From CAYPUT01 sp046541715 (GTDB lineage Bacteria; Spirochaetota; Spirochaetia; DSM-27196; PWMO01): a stretch of 8,989 nt of DNA. This document shows positions 1 through 7,092 of this stretch, in pieces (the first letter of the stretch is position 1; every line of letters begins with the position of its first letter). The notes beneath the pieces were generated by a model. The model saw only the letters and a list, made by a program, of their open reading frames with translations. It was not told the DNA's origin and made no database searches. The stretch is taken from positions 1 to 8,989 of the forward strand of contig JBKHCS010000119.1 in NCBI GenBank assembly GCA_046541715.1. The letters run 5' to 3'. Position numbers and translations under genes: made by a program.

Positions 1-138
1 GTCATGAGCGAAGCGATCGACACAATGGAGATGCAGGGCGAGGCTGCGGTGCAGCTTATTCAGGGTGCATCGGAGATGACCTCGTCTCAACCCATTACTG
101 ATCCCGCCCTTGGCCAAAACGTGGACGTGACCGCGTAA
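1..138 (+). CDS. YjfB-like putative motility protein, C-terminal part (5' end outside window)
   Basis: An open frame runs from the first base to a TAA at 136-138 and gives 45 residues. The fragment has a helical, Met/Gln/Ala-rich stretch (AIDTMEMQGEAAVQLIQGA), a short Ser/Thr/Pro linker and the ending DPALGQNVDVTA. A short amphipathic helix followed by a terminal 'P-x-LG-x-x-[VI]-D' tail is what I recall of the small (about 60 aa) YjfB putative motility family; the molecular function of that family is not established. The N-terminus lies upstream of the window, so whether it starts with the family's usual MDI-type beginning cannot be checked. An ATG at 4-6 exists, but the frame is open to the window edge and starting there would give only 44 residues. 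The gene is followed by its own terminator and is probably a separate transcription unit from the sugar genes downstream. The family call rests on memory of the tail motif; a different short protein is possible. Confidence 0.6.
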   Translation, partial: VMSEAIDTMEMQGEAAVQLIQGASEMTSSQPITDPALGQNVDVTA

Positions 139-155
139 GCCTATCTATCTATTCC

Positions 156-184
156 AAAAGGGCCGATTCGTCGGCCCTTTTTTT
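156..184 (+). terminator. Rho-independent terminator of the YjfB-like gene
   Basis: A 7-bp perfect GC-rich stem (GGGCCGA at 160-166, TCGGCCC at 171-177) encloses a TTCG tetraloop. It is extended by four A-T pairs (AAAA 156-159 with TTTT 178-181) and followed by a run of seven T (178-184). It begins 17 nt after the TAA at 136-138. The RNA would form a UUCG-capped hairpin with a U tract, a textbook intrinsic terminator on the plus strand. Reading the other way, only four T follow the stem and no minus-strand gene ends here. Confidence 0.93.
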
Positions 185-208
185 GTTTGACTGCAGCCGT
201 ACTGAAAT

Positions 209-213
209 AGAGG
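209..213 (+). promoter_or_regulatory. Ribosome binding site of glgX, decides the start
   Basis: AGAGG at 209-213 lies 6 nt before the ATG at 220, which is suitable spacing. The in-frame ATG at 214 directly abuts the AGAGG and so has no room for ribosome placement. This supports the start at 220 and a protein beginning MEFRVWPG, close to the usual start of GlgX proteins at the RVWPG motif. Confidence 0.7.
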
Positions 214-219
214 ATGTCC

Positions 220-2340
220 ATGGAGTTTCGGGTATGGCCCGGCCGGTCCTATCCCCTTGGGGCCACCTGGGACGGTAGCGGCACCAACTTCGCTCTTTTT
301 TCCGCCCACGCCGAACGGGTGGACCTGGTCCTCTTCGACGACGAGGGCTCCCGGGAAATCGGCACGATAAGCCTTCCGGAGTACACTCACGAAATCTGGC
401 ACGGCTATCTTCCGGACATTCGGCCGGGGCAATTGTACGGCTATCGTGTCCACGGTCCATACAAGCCGGAGGAGGGACATCGATTCAATCACCACAAACT
501 GGTGCTGGACCCCTACGCCAAGGAGCTCTCGGGTGCTCTCCGGTGGGACGACTCCCAGTTCGGCTACGTAGTGGGCGACGAAGCCGCAGACCTCTCCTTC
601 GACACCCGGGATAACGCCGCCTACATGCCCAAGTGCCGGGTTATCGACCCGGCGTTTACCTGGTCCGAGGAGCCGCCTCCGAGAACCTCCCCGGATCAGT
701 CGATTATCTACGAGCTTCACGTCCGGGGATACACCAAGCTCCATCCGGAGGTCTCCGCCCCGGCGCGCGGTACCTTCGGGGGGTTGACGAATCCCTCGGT
801 GGTCTCCTACTTGCATGACCTCGGGGTTACGGCGATTGAGTTGCTCCCTGTCCACGCCTTCGTTCAGGACCGCGTACTCGTCGAAAAGGGGCTGCGCAAC
901 TACTGGGGTTACAACAGCATCGGCTTCTTTGCCCCGGAACCGCTCTATTTGGGGAAGGACGGGCTCCGCGATTTCAAGACCTTCGTCCAAGTGATGCACG
1001 ACAACGGAATCGAGGTTCTCCTCGACGTCGTGTACAACCATACCGCCGAGGGGAACCATCTCGGTCCGACCCTCTGTTTCCGGGGTGTCGACAACCGGTC
1101 GTATTACTACCTCTCGGAAGAGAATCCCCGGTACTACAACGACTTTACCGGCACCGGGAATACTCTCGAGTTGAGGCACCCCCAAGTTCTTCGGATGGTA
1201 ACGGACTCGTTACGCTATTGGGTAGAGGAGATGCACGTCGACGGATTCCGCTTCGATCTGGCGACAACCCTTGCCCGGGTCCACGGTAAATTCGACCAGC
1301 ACGCCGGTTTTCTCGACGCCATCTCCCAGGACCCGGTGCTCTCGGGAACCAAACTGATCGCCGAGCCCTGGGACACCGGCCCCGGGGGATACCGGGTCGG
1401 CGAGTTCCCGCCGAATTGGGCCGAATGGAACGACCGATACCGGGATACCGTCCGCCGCTTCTGGAAGGGCGATCACGGTCAGTTGGGAGAGTTCGCATCC
1501 CGCCTTTCCGGCTCCAGCGATATCTACGACACGAGAGGCCGGCGCCCCTGGGCGTCGATCAACTTCGTGACGGCCCACGACGGGTTCACCTTGCGAGATC
1601 TGGTGAGCTACAACCAGAAGCACAACGAAGCCAACCAAGAGGGAAACCGTGACGGCGCCGACGACAATCGAAGCTGGAACCTAGGGGTCGAGGGAGAGAC
1701 AAAGGATCCGACGATTCTCGCCGACCGGCGGCGGCAGGCACGGAACTTTCTCTTTACGCTTCTTTTGTCCCAGGGAGTTCCCATGTTCCCCGCGGGAGAC
1801 GAGTTCCGGCGAACCCAAGGGGGGAACAACAATGCCTATTGCCAAGACAACGAAACCAGTTGGATAGACTGGACCGGAGCAGAGGACGAGGATCTCGTGT
1901 CCTTTACCCGAAGGCTTATCGCTCTGCGGAGGGAACATGTGGTTTTTCGTCGGTCGCGGTTCTTCCACGGGGAGAAGATCCCGGGGACCGAGACCAAGGA
2001 CGTTACCTGGATTCGGCTCGACGGCAAGGAGATGACCACGGACGACTGGGTAAACGGCAAGTGCCGCGTTCTGGGGGTTCTCTTGAGCGGAGAAGCCGGT
2101 GCCCGATTTTTGACCGAACGGGGGGAGCCGGAGCCGGACGATACCTTTCTCATGCTCTTTAACCCGTCGCAGGAGAACGTTCTCTGGCGTCTGCCGGGTG
2201 AACTGGCGGCACCCTGGCGCGTCATCGTCGATACGGCGGAAGCATCCGGGGTCGAGAGCGTCCGGGTTTCCGGCCGGAGCATCAAGCAAGGTAGGATGAG
2301 CGCCCTCTTATTGGTATCCGAAAGACCGGGGGATAGATGA
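220..2340 (+). CDS. glgX: Glycogen debranching enzyme GlgX/TreX (GH13 isoamylase type)
   Basis: Hydrolyses alpha-1,6 branch points of glycogen or its limit dextrin in the cytoplasm and releases linear maltodextrins. The protein is 706 aa, within the usual 650-720 range. An N-terminal CBM48-like domain (about residues 3-110, with PLGATWDGSGTNFALFS) precedes the GH13 barrel (about 150-570) and a C-terminal beta domain. Visible catalytic motifs: region I DVVYNH (269-274); region II DGFRFD with nucleophile D346; region III LIAEPWD with acid/base E382; region IV TAHDG with D454. Family signatures YMPKCRVIDP, LRNYWGYNSIGFF and QGGNNNAYCQDNETSW separate it from branching enzyme and pullulanase. The start at 220 is preferred over ATG 214 because of the RBS. 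As first gene before treZ and treY it most likely plays the TreX role of supplying maltodextrin for trehalose synthesis. Its TGA overlaps the treZ ATG. No clear promoter is visible in the 35 nt between the upstream terminator and the start. Confidence 0.96.
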   Translation: MEFRVWPGRSYPLGATWDGSGTNFALFSAHAERVDLVLFDDEGSREIGTISLPEYTHEIWHGYLPDIRPGQLYGYRVHGPYKPEEGHRFNHHKLVLDPYAKELSGALRWDDSQFGYVVGDEAADLSFDTRDNAAYMPKCRVIDPAFTWSEEPPPRTSPDQSIIYELHVRGYTKLHPEVSAPARGTFGGLTNPSVVSYLHDLGVTAIELLPVHAFVQDRVLVEKGLRNYWGYNSIGFFAPEPLYLGKDGLRDFKTFVQVMHDNGIEVLLDVVYNHTAEGNHLGPTLCFRGVDNRSYYYLSEENPRYYNDFTGTGNTLELRHPQVLRMVTDSLRYWVEEMHVDGFRFDLATTLARVHGKFDQHAGFLDAISQDPVLSGTKLIAEPWDTGPGGYRVGEFPPNWAEWNDRYRDTVRRFWKGDHGQLGEFASRLSGSSDIYDTRGRRPWASINFVTAHDGFTLRDLVSYNQKHNEANQEGNRDGADDNRSWNLGVEGETKDPTILADRRRQARNFLFTLLLSQGVPMFPAGDEFRRTQGGNNNAYCQDNETSWIDWTGAEDEDLVSFTRRLIALRREHVVFRRSRFFHGEKIPGTETKDVTWIRLDGKEMTTDDWVNGKCRVLGVLLSGEAGARFLTERGEPEPDDTFLMLFNPSQENVLWRLPGELAAPWRVIVDTAEASGVESVRVSGRSIKQGRMSALLLVSERPGDR
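2328..2333 (+). promoter_or_regulatory. Probable treZ ribosome binding site inside the end of glgX
   Basis: A purine run GGGGGA ends 3 nt before the treZ ATG at 2337. It is a weak and slightly close Shine-Dalgarno match. Since treZ starts within the glgX stop (ATGA, 2337-2340), re-initiation by ribosomes finishing glgX probably contributes to treZ translation. Confidence 0.45.
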
Positions 2341-4205
2341 CCGAATATGGTTTCGGACCCCGGAAAAGCGACGCCGGAACAGAGTTCCGACTCTGGGCCC
2401 CGGCGGCCGAGTCGGTAACCCTTCAACTCTACGACGACGCCGTCAACAAGACAGACCGTCTCCCCATGAGGCCGGCCGAAGGCGGGTGGTGGATATCCGA
2501 GGCGCTCGAAACCGGTGAAGGAACCCTCTACCATTTTGTAATCGACGACAAGCTTGTGGTTCCGGATCCCGCTTCCCGCTTTCAGCCGCATGATGTCCAC
2601 GGCCCGAGCATGCTCCTTGGGACCTCCGGCCCCGGCTTTCGGGCTTCCTCCGGGTGGCGGGGACGCCCTTGGGAGGAGACCGTTCTCTACGAGCTGCACC
2701 TCGGAACCTTTACCCCCGGCGGAACCTACGCCGAGGCGCAAAAGCGTCTTCCGCATCTCGCCGGCCTCGGTATTACGGCGGTCGAGCTTATGCCCCTTTC
2801 GGATTTCTTCGGAAAACGAAACTGGGGGTACGACGGGGTGCTTCCCTACGCGCCGGACTCGGTGTACGGCCGGCCGGCGGAGTTGATGTCCCTCATCGAA
2901 GAGGCCCACGCCCTCGGGATGATGGTCTTCCTCGACGTGGTCTACAACCACTTCGGTCCGGAGGGGAACTACCTCCACGTCTACGCTCCGCAGTTCTTTA
3001 CCGACCGGTTCGACACGCCGTGGGGACCGGCAATCGACTTCTCCCGGCCGGAAGTTCGGCGCTTCTTTATCGAGAACGCGGTCTACTGGCTCACGCAGTT
3101 CGGTTTCGACGGGCTCCGTCTCGACGCGGTCCACGCGATTGAAGATCCTTCGGAGACCCATATTCTCGACGAGTTGTGTACCCGGGTGCGGGAGGTCGTA
3201 GAGCCCGGACGTCACGTACACCTGGTCCTGGAGAACGACGCAAACCAAGCGCGGTACCTCGGAGAACGCCCGGGTATCGGATACGACGCCCAATGGAACG
3301 ACGACGCCCACCACGTGTATCACCTAGTCGCGACCGGGGAGGACGACGGCTACTACCGGGACTACGCCGAAGGATGGGAAGAGCATCTTCTCCGCTTTTT
3401 GACGGAGGGATTCGTCTATCAAGGAGAGCCCTCCCCGTACCGCGGCGGCGAGGCCCGGGGAGAAGCCTCTATCGGCTTACGGTCGACGGCCTTCGTGGAC
3501 TTCCTTCAGAACCACGATCAGGTGGGGAACCGCCCCTTCGGCGACCGGATTACCAACCTTGTTTCGGGTATGCCCGGCGGGCTGCGGCGGATCGTTGCGC
3601 TTCAGTCGATCCTTCTGCTCTCCCCTCACATCCCGATGTTGTTCATGGGGGAGGAGTGGGGGAGCCGCACCCCCTTTCTCTATTTCTGCGATTACCAAGG
3701 CGACCTCGCCGAGGCGGTCACCGAGGGAAGACGACGGGAGTTCGCCGGTTTTTCCGGCTTTAGCGACCCGGCCTCCCGGGATAGAATTCCCGACCCGAAC
3801 GCCGGGGAAACCTTCGTGAAGAGTGTCCTCGACTGGGACGACCTGGAAGCTTCGGACGCACGGGAGTGGCTAGGTCGCACGCGGGCGCTGCTCGAGGTCC
3901 GCCGGAGGCAGGTGGTTCCCTTGCTCAAGCGTAGCTTCCCGGGGGAGATGTTGACCCCGGGAGCACAAGCATCCCCCCTCCCCGGCGTGGTGCTTGTCCG
4001 TTGGGAGGCGCCCGTTGGAACGTTGACCCTGACGGCGAATCTGTCGGAGGAGCCCCGGGACACGGAGTGGGACTCCCGGTATTTTGGGGAAGACCGGGCC
4101 GAAGGCGAAGCTTCGGTCATTTGGAAGGTGGGGGTTCAGGAGTCGAAGGACGACGGAGTCCATCTCGGTCCGTGGAGCGTCACCTGGCGGAGCCACAATG
4201 GATAG
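2337..4205 (+). CDS. treZ: Malto-oligosyltrehalose trehalohydrolase TreZ (GH13)
   Basis: Cleaves the alpha-1,4 bond next to the trehalosyl end of maltooligosyltrehalose, releasing free trehalose; it is the second step of the TreY-TreZ pathway in the cytoplasm. The product is 622 aa, about normal for the family. An N-terminal E-set/CBM48-like domain (about 1-95, with GTEFRLWAPAAESVTLQLY) is followed by the GH13 barrel. Motifs seen: LYELHLGTFTPGGTY; region I DVVYNHFGPEGNYL (from D200); region II DGLRLDAVHAI with nucleophile D263; region III LENDAN with E299; region IV FLQNHDQVGNRP with D394. The following MLFMGEEWGSRTPFLYFCD is very characteristic of TreZ and, with LENDAN, distinguishes it from glycogen branching enzyme. 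The start overlaps the glgX stop by 4 nt and the 3' end overlaps treY by 8 nt, indicating co-translation. No anomaly is visible. Confidence 0.97.
   Translation: MTEYGFGPRKSDAGTEFRLWAPAAESVTLQLYDDAVNKTDRLPMRPAEGGWWISEALETGEGTLYHFVIDDKLVVPDPASRFQPHDVHGPSMLLGTSGPGFRASSGWRGRPWEETVLYELHLGTFTPGGTYAEAQKRLPHLAGLGITAVELMPLSDFFGKRNWGYDGVLPYAPDSVYGRPAELMSLIEEAHALGMMVFLDVVYNHFGPEGNYLHVYAPQFFTDRFDTPWGPAIDFSRPEVRRFFIENAVYWLTQFGFDGLRLDAVHAIEDPSETHILDELCTRVREVVEPGRHVHLVLENDANQARYLGERPGIGYDAQWNDDAHHVYHLVATGEDDGYYRDYAEGWEEHLLRFLTEGFVYQGEPSPYRGGEARGEASIGLRSTAFVDFLQNHDQVGNRPFGDRITNLVSGMPGGLRRIVALQSILLLSPHIPMLFMGEEWGSRTPFLYFCDYQGDLAEAVTEGRRREFAGFSGFSDPASRDRIPDPNAGETFVKSVLDWDDLEASDAREWLGRTRALLEVRRRQVVPLLKRSFPGEMLTPGAQASPLPGVVLVRWEAPVGTLTLTANLSEEPRDTEWDSRYFGEDRAEGEASVIWKVGVQESKDDGVHLGPWSVTWRSHNG
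4189..4192 (+). promoter_or_regulatory. Ribosome binding site of treY, decides the start
   Basis: GGAG at 4189-4192 (inside GGCGGAG) lies 5 nt before the ATG at 4198. The treY frame is open upstream to an ATG at 4084, but that would add 38 arginine- and serine-rich residues encoded inside treZ. The protein from 4198 begins MDRKRPPRATYRLQF, and the TYRLQF motif is the conserved N-terminal start of TreY proteins. Confidence 0.75.
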
Positions 4206-7092
4206 AAAAAGACCCCCGAGGGCTACCTATCGCCTTCAATTCAACAAGAGCTTTACGTTCCGAGACGGGGAGGCCCTGGTACCGTATCTTTCCGCCCTGG
4301 GTGTAAGCCACGTCTACGCTTCTCCGCTGTTGAAGGCCCGCCCCGAATCGCCCCACGGCTACGACATCGTCGACCATGGGAGCCTTAATCCGGAGATCGG
4401 CTCCGAGGAGGAGTTTCGGAGCTTTATAGAGGCCCTCCACAGCCGGAACATGGGGCTGGTGATGGACTTTGTTCCGAACCACATGGGGGTTAACCACTCG
4501 GACAACTCCTGGTGGCTCAACGTTCTGGAATGGGGCCGAACGTCGCTTTACGCGGATTTTTTCGACATCGACTGGGAGCCCTCGGAGCGCAGCCTCCACG
4601 GAAAGCTTCTCTTGCCGGTTCTCGGGAAGCAGTACGGCGAGACCCTTCATTCCGGAGAGCTCTCGCTCCGGTTCGACCCGGAATCCGGTACCTTCTCGGT
4701 CTTCTACTACGACCATCGGTTTCCGATCGCACCACCGAGCTACCGGCAGGTGCTCGCCGAGGCAATCCGCCTCGAGGCGCCGGCAGTCGAGACGCTCCGG
4801 CACCTCCGGGACGGGTTCGGCCGATTGCGGGCCGGTGGGAAGCGTCCCCGTCATTACGGAGAGCTGCTCTCCCGGTCCGAACAGCTCAAGGAAGAGCTCG
4901 CCACGCTGTACGAGGGCGACGGTGCCGTCCGGAGCGCCCTGGATAAGGCCGTGTCGCTCTACAACGGCGTTCCCGGAGAAGCGAAGACCTTTGACGTCCT
5001 CCACCGGCTTTTGGAGGCCCAGGCGTACCGGGTGGCCTATTGGCGCCTTGCGGCAAACGAGATCAACTACCGCCGTTTCTTCGACATCAACGACCTTGCG
5101 GGTATCCGCATGGAGCGCGAAGAGGTGTTCGGCCTTACCCACGAGCTCGTCATGCGACTTCTCAAGGAGGGGGTCCTCGACGGCCTGCGACTCGACCATG
5201 TCGACGGGCTTCGGGACCCGAAGGCTTACCTCAACGCGCTCCAGGACGCGGCGGCCTACCGTCGCGGCACCGAAGAGGGGGGCGACGATCACCCGGGGTA
5301 CCTCGCGGGGCTCCCCCTGTATCTCTTAGTAGAGAAGATCCTTGCACCCCACGAGCAGCTTCGGGAGGAGTGGCCCGTTCACGGCACCACGGGGTACGAG
5401 TTCATGGGGCTCGTGGGAGAGGTCCTCACCGACCCCGGGGGAGAGGAGCCTTTGACCCGCCTCTACCACGACGTTGTTCCCGACGCAGCCGTCTACGAGG
5501 AGGTGGTGGTAGACGCCAAGTACCGTGTGATGGTCGATAGCCTCGCCAGCGAGCTGAACGTTCTCGCAAACCAGCTTAGTCGCCTTGCCAAGGGCGACCG
5601 GCTTACCCGGGACTACTCACGCCTCGGTATTCGGCGGGCTCTCGCCGACGTAATCGCTCACTTTCCCGTCTACCGCACCTACGTCGACCATGCCGGTTCC
5701 TGGGAGACCGACCGGCGCGACATAGACTGGGCTATCGGCAAGGCGGCGAAGTTGTCCACCATGGCGGATCGAAGCGTGTACGACTTCCTCCGGAGCGTGC
5801 TGGTCGTCGATCCGAGTTTTCGGGGAGTCCGTCGCCGAAGGGTCGTCGATCTCGCGATGAAGGCTCAGCAGTTGACAGCCCCGGTTACTGCGAAGGCCGA
5901 GGAGGATACGGCGTACTACCGGTACGTTCGCTTTCTCCCGAGATGCGAGGTCGGCTCCCGGCCCAATCGTTTCTACTCGAGTACCCAGGCCTTCCACTTG
6001 GAGAACAAACGCCGGGGTGCCAAATGGCCCTTTTCCCTCTTGTCGACGGCGACCCACGACCACAAACGGGGGGAGGACCTCCGGAGCCGCCTCAACGTCT
6101 TAAGCGAAATGCCCGAGTTCTGGGAACAGACGGTCTCGGGATTACGAGAGATTTCCCGGCTTCTCGCCGGTCGGGAAGGTCCCAAAATATCGGCGAAGGA
6201 CGAGTACCTCCTGCTCCAAACGATCGTGGGGGCCTGGCCGCCGGACCTTCAGACGGGAAATCACTCGGGAGTTGAGATGTTTCTCAGCCGGTTGAGCGAA
6301 TACGCCGTAAAAGCTGCCCGGGAGTCAAAGATGGAGACGACCTGGACCGCCCCGAACCATGAGTACGAGGATGCCCTTCGGTCCTTCGTTGAGGGGCTCC
6401 TGTCGCCGGAGAAGGGCGCCGTCGCTCTGCGGCGCATCGAGGAGGCGGTAAGAACGATCGAAGTTCCGGGTATCGTGAACAGCCTGTCCCAAACGCTCCT
6501 AAAGCTCACGGTCCCCGGAGTGCCGGATATCTACCAAGGCTGCGAAGGGTGGGATTTTTCCCTTGTAGACCCGGACAATCGACGGCCCGTCGATTTCGGC
6601 AAACTGGGGGAAACCGTTTCCGCCTTCGAAGCCTCCGCTTTGCCCTTCGGTGCAGAGGATCGGTTGCTTCAAGAACTCGTAAGCGGATGGAGGGACGGGA
6701 GAATCAAGACCTACCTGGTATGGCGAACGCTTTCCTTCCGCCGGGATCATCCGGAGCTCTTCTATGCGGGGGAGTATGAGCCCCTCGACAGCTTCGGAGA
6801 GAGGGGCGAGAACCTCTTGGTCTTTCTGCGAAGCGTCGAGGAGAAGCAGGCTCTCGTCGTTGTTCCGCGCCTGGTTGCGGATTGCGTCGGCAAGGTTCCC
6901 CTCCCTCACGACTGGAGTGACACGGCAATTAGACTTCCTGAGGAGTCCCGGGGAACGTGGGAGAGCGTACTGGACAAGAGCGTCTTCCACAGTAGTCAGG
7001 GAGAGGCCGGTCCGTTTCTTCCGGTTTCGGAAATCCTCGGTCGGTTCCCGGTGGCGCTGCTTACTCGTCGGACGACGCCTGGGCAAGGATAA
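4198..7092 (+). CDS. treY: Malto-oligosyltrehalose synthase TreY (GH13)
   Basis: Intramolecular transglucosylase that rearranges the reducing-end alpha-1,4 bond of maltodextrins to an alpha,alpha-1,1 bond, making maltooligosyltrehalose for TreZ. The product is 964 aa; family members run from about 700 to over 900 aa, so this is a long form. Diagnostic parts: N-terminal TYRLQFNKSFTF and HVYASPLLKARPESPHGYDI; region I MDFVPNHMG (D90); region II DGLRLDHVDGLRDP with nucleophile D333; region III LLVEKIL with acid/base E379, followed by WPVHGTTGYEF; region IV STATHDHKRGED with D621; and the C-terminal LLKLTVPGVPDIYQG and DFSLVDPDNRRPVDF. A long insertion (about residues 115-310) lies between regions I and II, as is normal in TreY. 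ATG 4198 is chosen on RBS and homology grounds over the upstream ATG at 4084. It starts inside the last codons of treZ, and its last ten codons plus stop overlap the opposite-strand TreS-Mak gene. Confidence 0.97.
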   Translation: MDRKRPPRATYRLQFNKSFTFRDGEALVPYLSALGVSHVYASPLLKARPESPHGYDIVDHGSLNPEIGSEEEFRSFIEALHSRNMGLVMDFVPNHMGVNHSDNSWWLNVLEWGRTSLYADFFDIDWEPSERSLHGKLLLPVLGKQYGETLHSGELSLRFDPESGTFSVFYYDHRFPIAPPSYRQVLAEAIRLEAPAVETLRHLRDGFGRLRAGGKRPRHYGELLSRSEQLKEELATLYEGDGAVRSALDKAVSLYNGVPGEAKTFDVLHRLLEAQAYRVAYWRLAANEINYRRFFDINDLAGIRMEREEVFGLTHELVMRLLKEGVLDGLRLDHVDGLRDPKAYLNALQDAAAYRRGTEEGGDDHPGYLAGLPLYLLVEKILAPHEQLREEWPVHGTTGYEFMGLVGEVLTDPGGEEPLTRLYHDVVPDAAVYEEVVVDAKYRVMVDSLASELNVLANQLSRLAKGDRLTRDYSRLGIRRALADVIAHFPVYRTYVDHAGSWETDRRDIDWAIGKAAKLSTMADRSVYDFLRSVLVVDPSFRGVRRRRVVDLAMKAQQLTAPVTAKAEEDTAYYRYVRFLPRCEVGSRPNRFYSSTQAFHLENKRRGAKWPFSLLSTATHDHKRGEDLRSRLNVLSEMPEFWEQTVSGLREISRLLAGREGPKISAKDEYLLLQTIVGAWPPDLQTGNHSGVEMFLSRLSEYAVKAARESKMETTWTAPNHEYEDALRSFVEGLLSPEKGAVALRRIEEAVRTIEVPGIVNSLSQTLLKLTVPGVPDIYQGCEGWDFSLVDPDNRRPVDFGKLGETVSAFEASALPFGAEDRLLQELVSGWRDGRIKTYLVWRTLSFRRDHPELFYAGEYEPLDSFGERGENLLVFLRSVEEKQALVVVPRLVADCVGKVPLPHDWSDTAIRLPEESRGTWESVLDKSVFHSSQGEAGPFLPVSEILGRFPVALLTRRTTPGQG

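Larger units (their letters stand above)
220..7092 (+). other. Predicted glgX-treZ-treY operon (glycogen to trehalose)
   Basis: Three same-strand genes follow without any spacing: a 4-nt ATGA overlap at 2337-2340 and an 8-nt overlap at 4198-4205. All three products act in consecutive steps from glycogen to free trehalose, so single-message expression with translational coupling is the natural reading. The 5' limit is set by the terminator at 156-184. No terminator hairpin was found after treY, whose end lies inside the opposing gene. Confidence 0.88.

Noticed and set aside
141..152. Three tandem CTAT units before the terminator
   Set aside because: Only 12 nt in non-coding DNA; too short to call a phase-variable repeat, and not placed to affect a reading frame.
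187..192. TTGACT resembling a -35 box just after the terminator
   Set aside because: The position about 17 nt downstream (210-215, GAGGAT) matches TATAAT poorly and coincides with the glgX RBS, so transcription would begin at or inside the start codon.
214..219. ATG at 214 as the glgX start
   Set aside because: AGAGG abuts it with no spacing, whereas the ATG at 220 has 6-nt spacing and fits the family's N-terminus.
145..1185. A 346-codon minus-strand open frame opposite glgX, ending in the terminator region
   Set aside because: Antisense shadow of conserved glgX sequence; its composition is not protein-like and it has no family motif.
1021..2950. Near-identical 20-nt stretches in glgX (1021-1040) and treZ (2931-2950), 18 of 20 bases the same
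   Set aside because: Both encode the GH13 region I motif LDVVYNH; the match reflects shared ancestry and codon bias, not a mobile or regulatory repeat.
1836..3323. A 495-codon open frame on the minus strand, opposite the end of glgX and start of treZ
   Set aside because: It lies wholly antisense to two well-conserved enzymes. Its Val/Gly/Arg-rich product has no recognisable motif and arises from the strong G/C bias at third positions.
4180..5292. A 370-codon minus-strand open frame opposite treY
   Set aside because: Antisense shadow covering the conserved TreY regions I and II; no independent support.
7066..7077. Small palindrome CGTCGGACGACG in the treY/treS-mak overlap as a possible bidirectional terminator
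   Set aside because: The stem is only 4-5 bp with almost no loop and no T tract on either strand; it lies in coding sequence of both genes.
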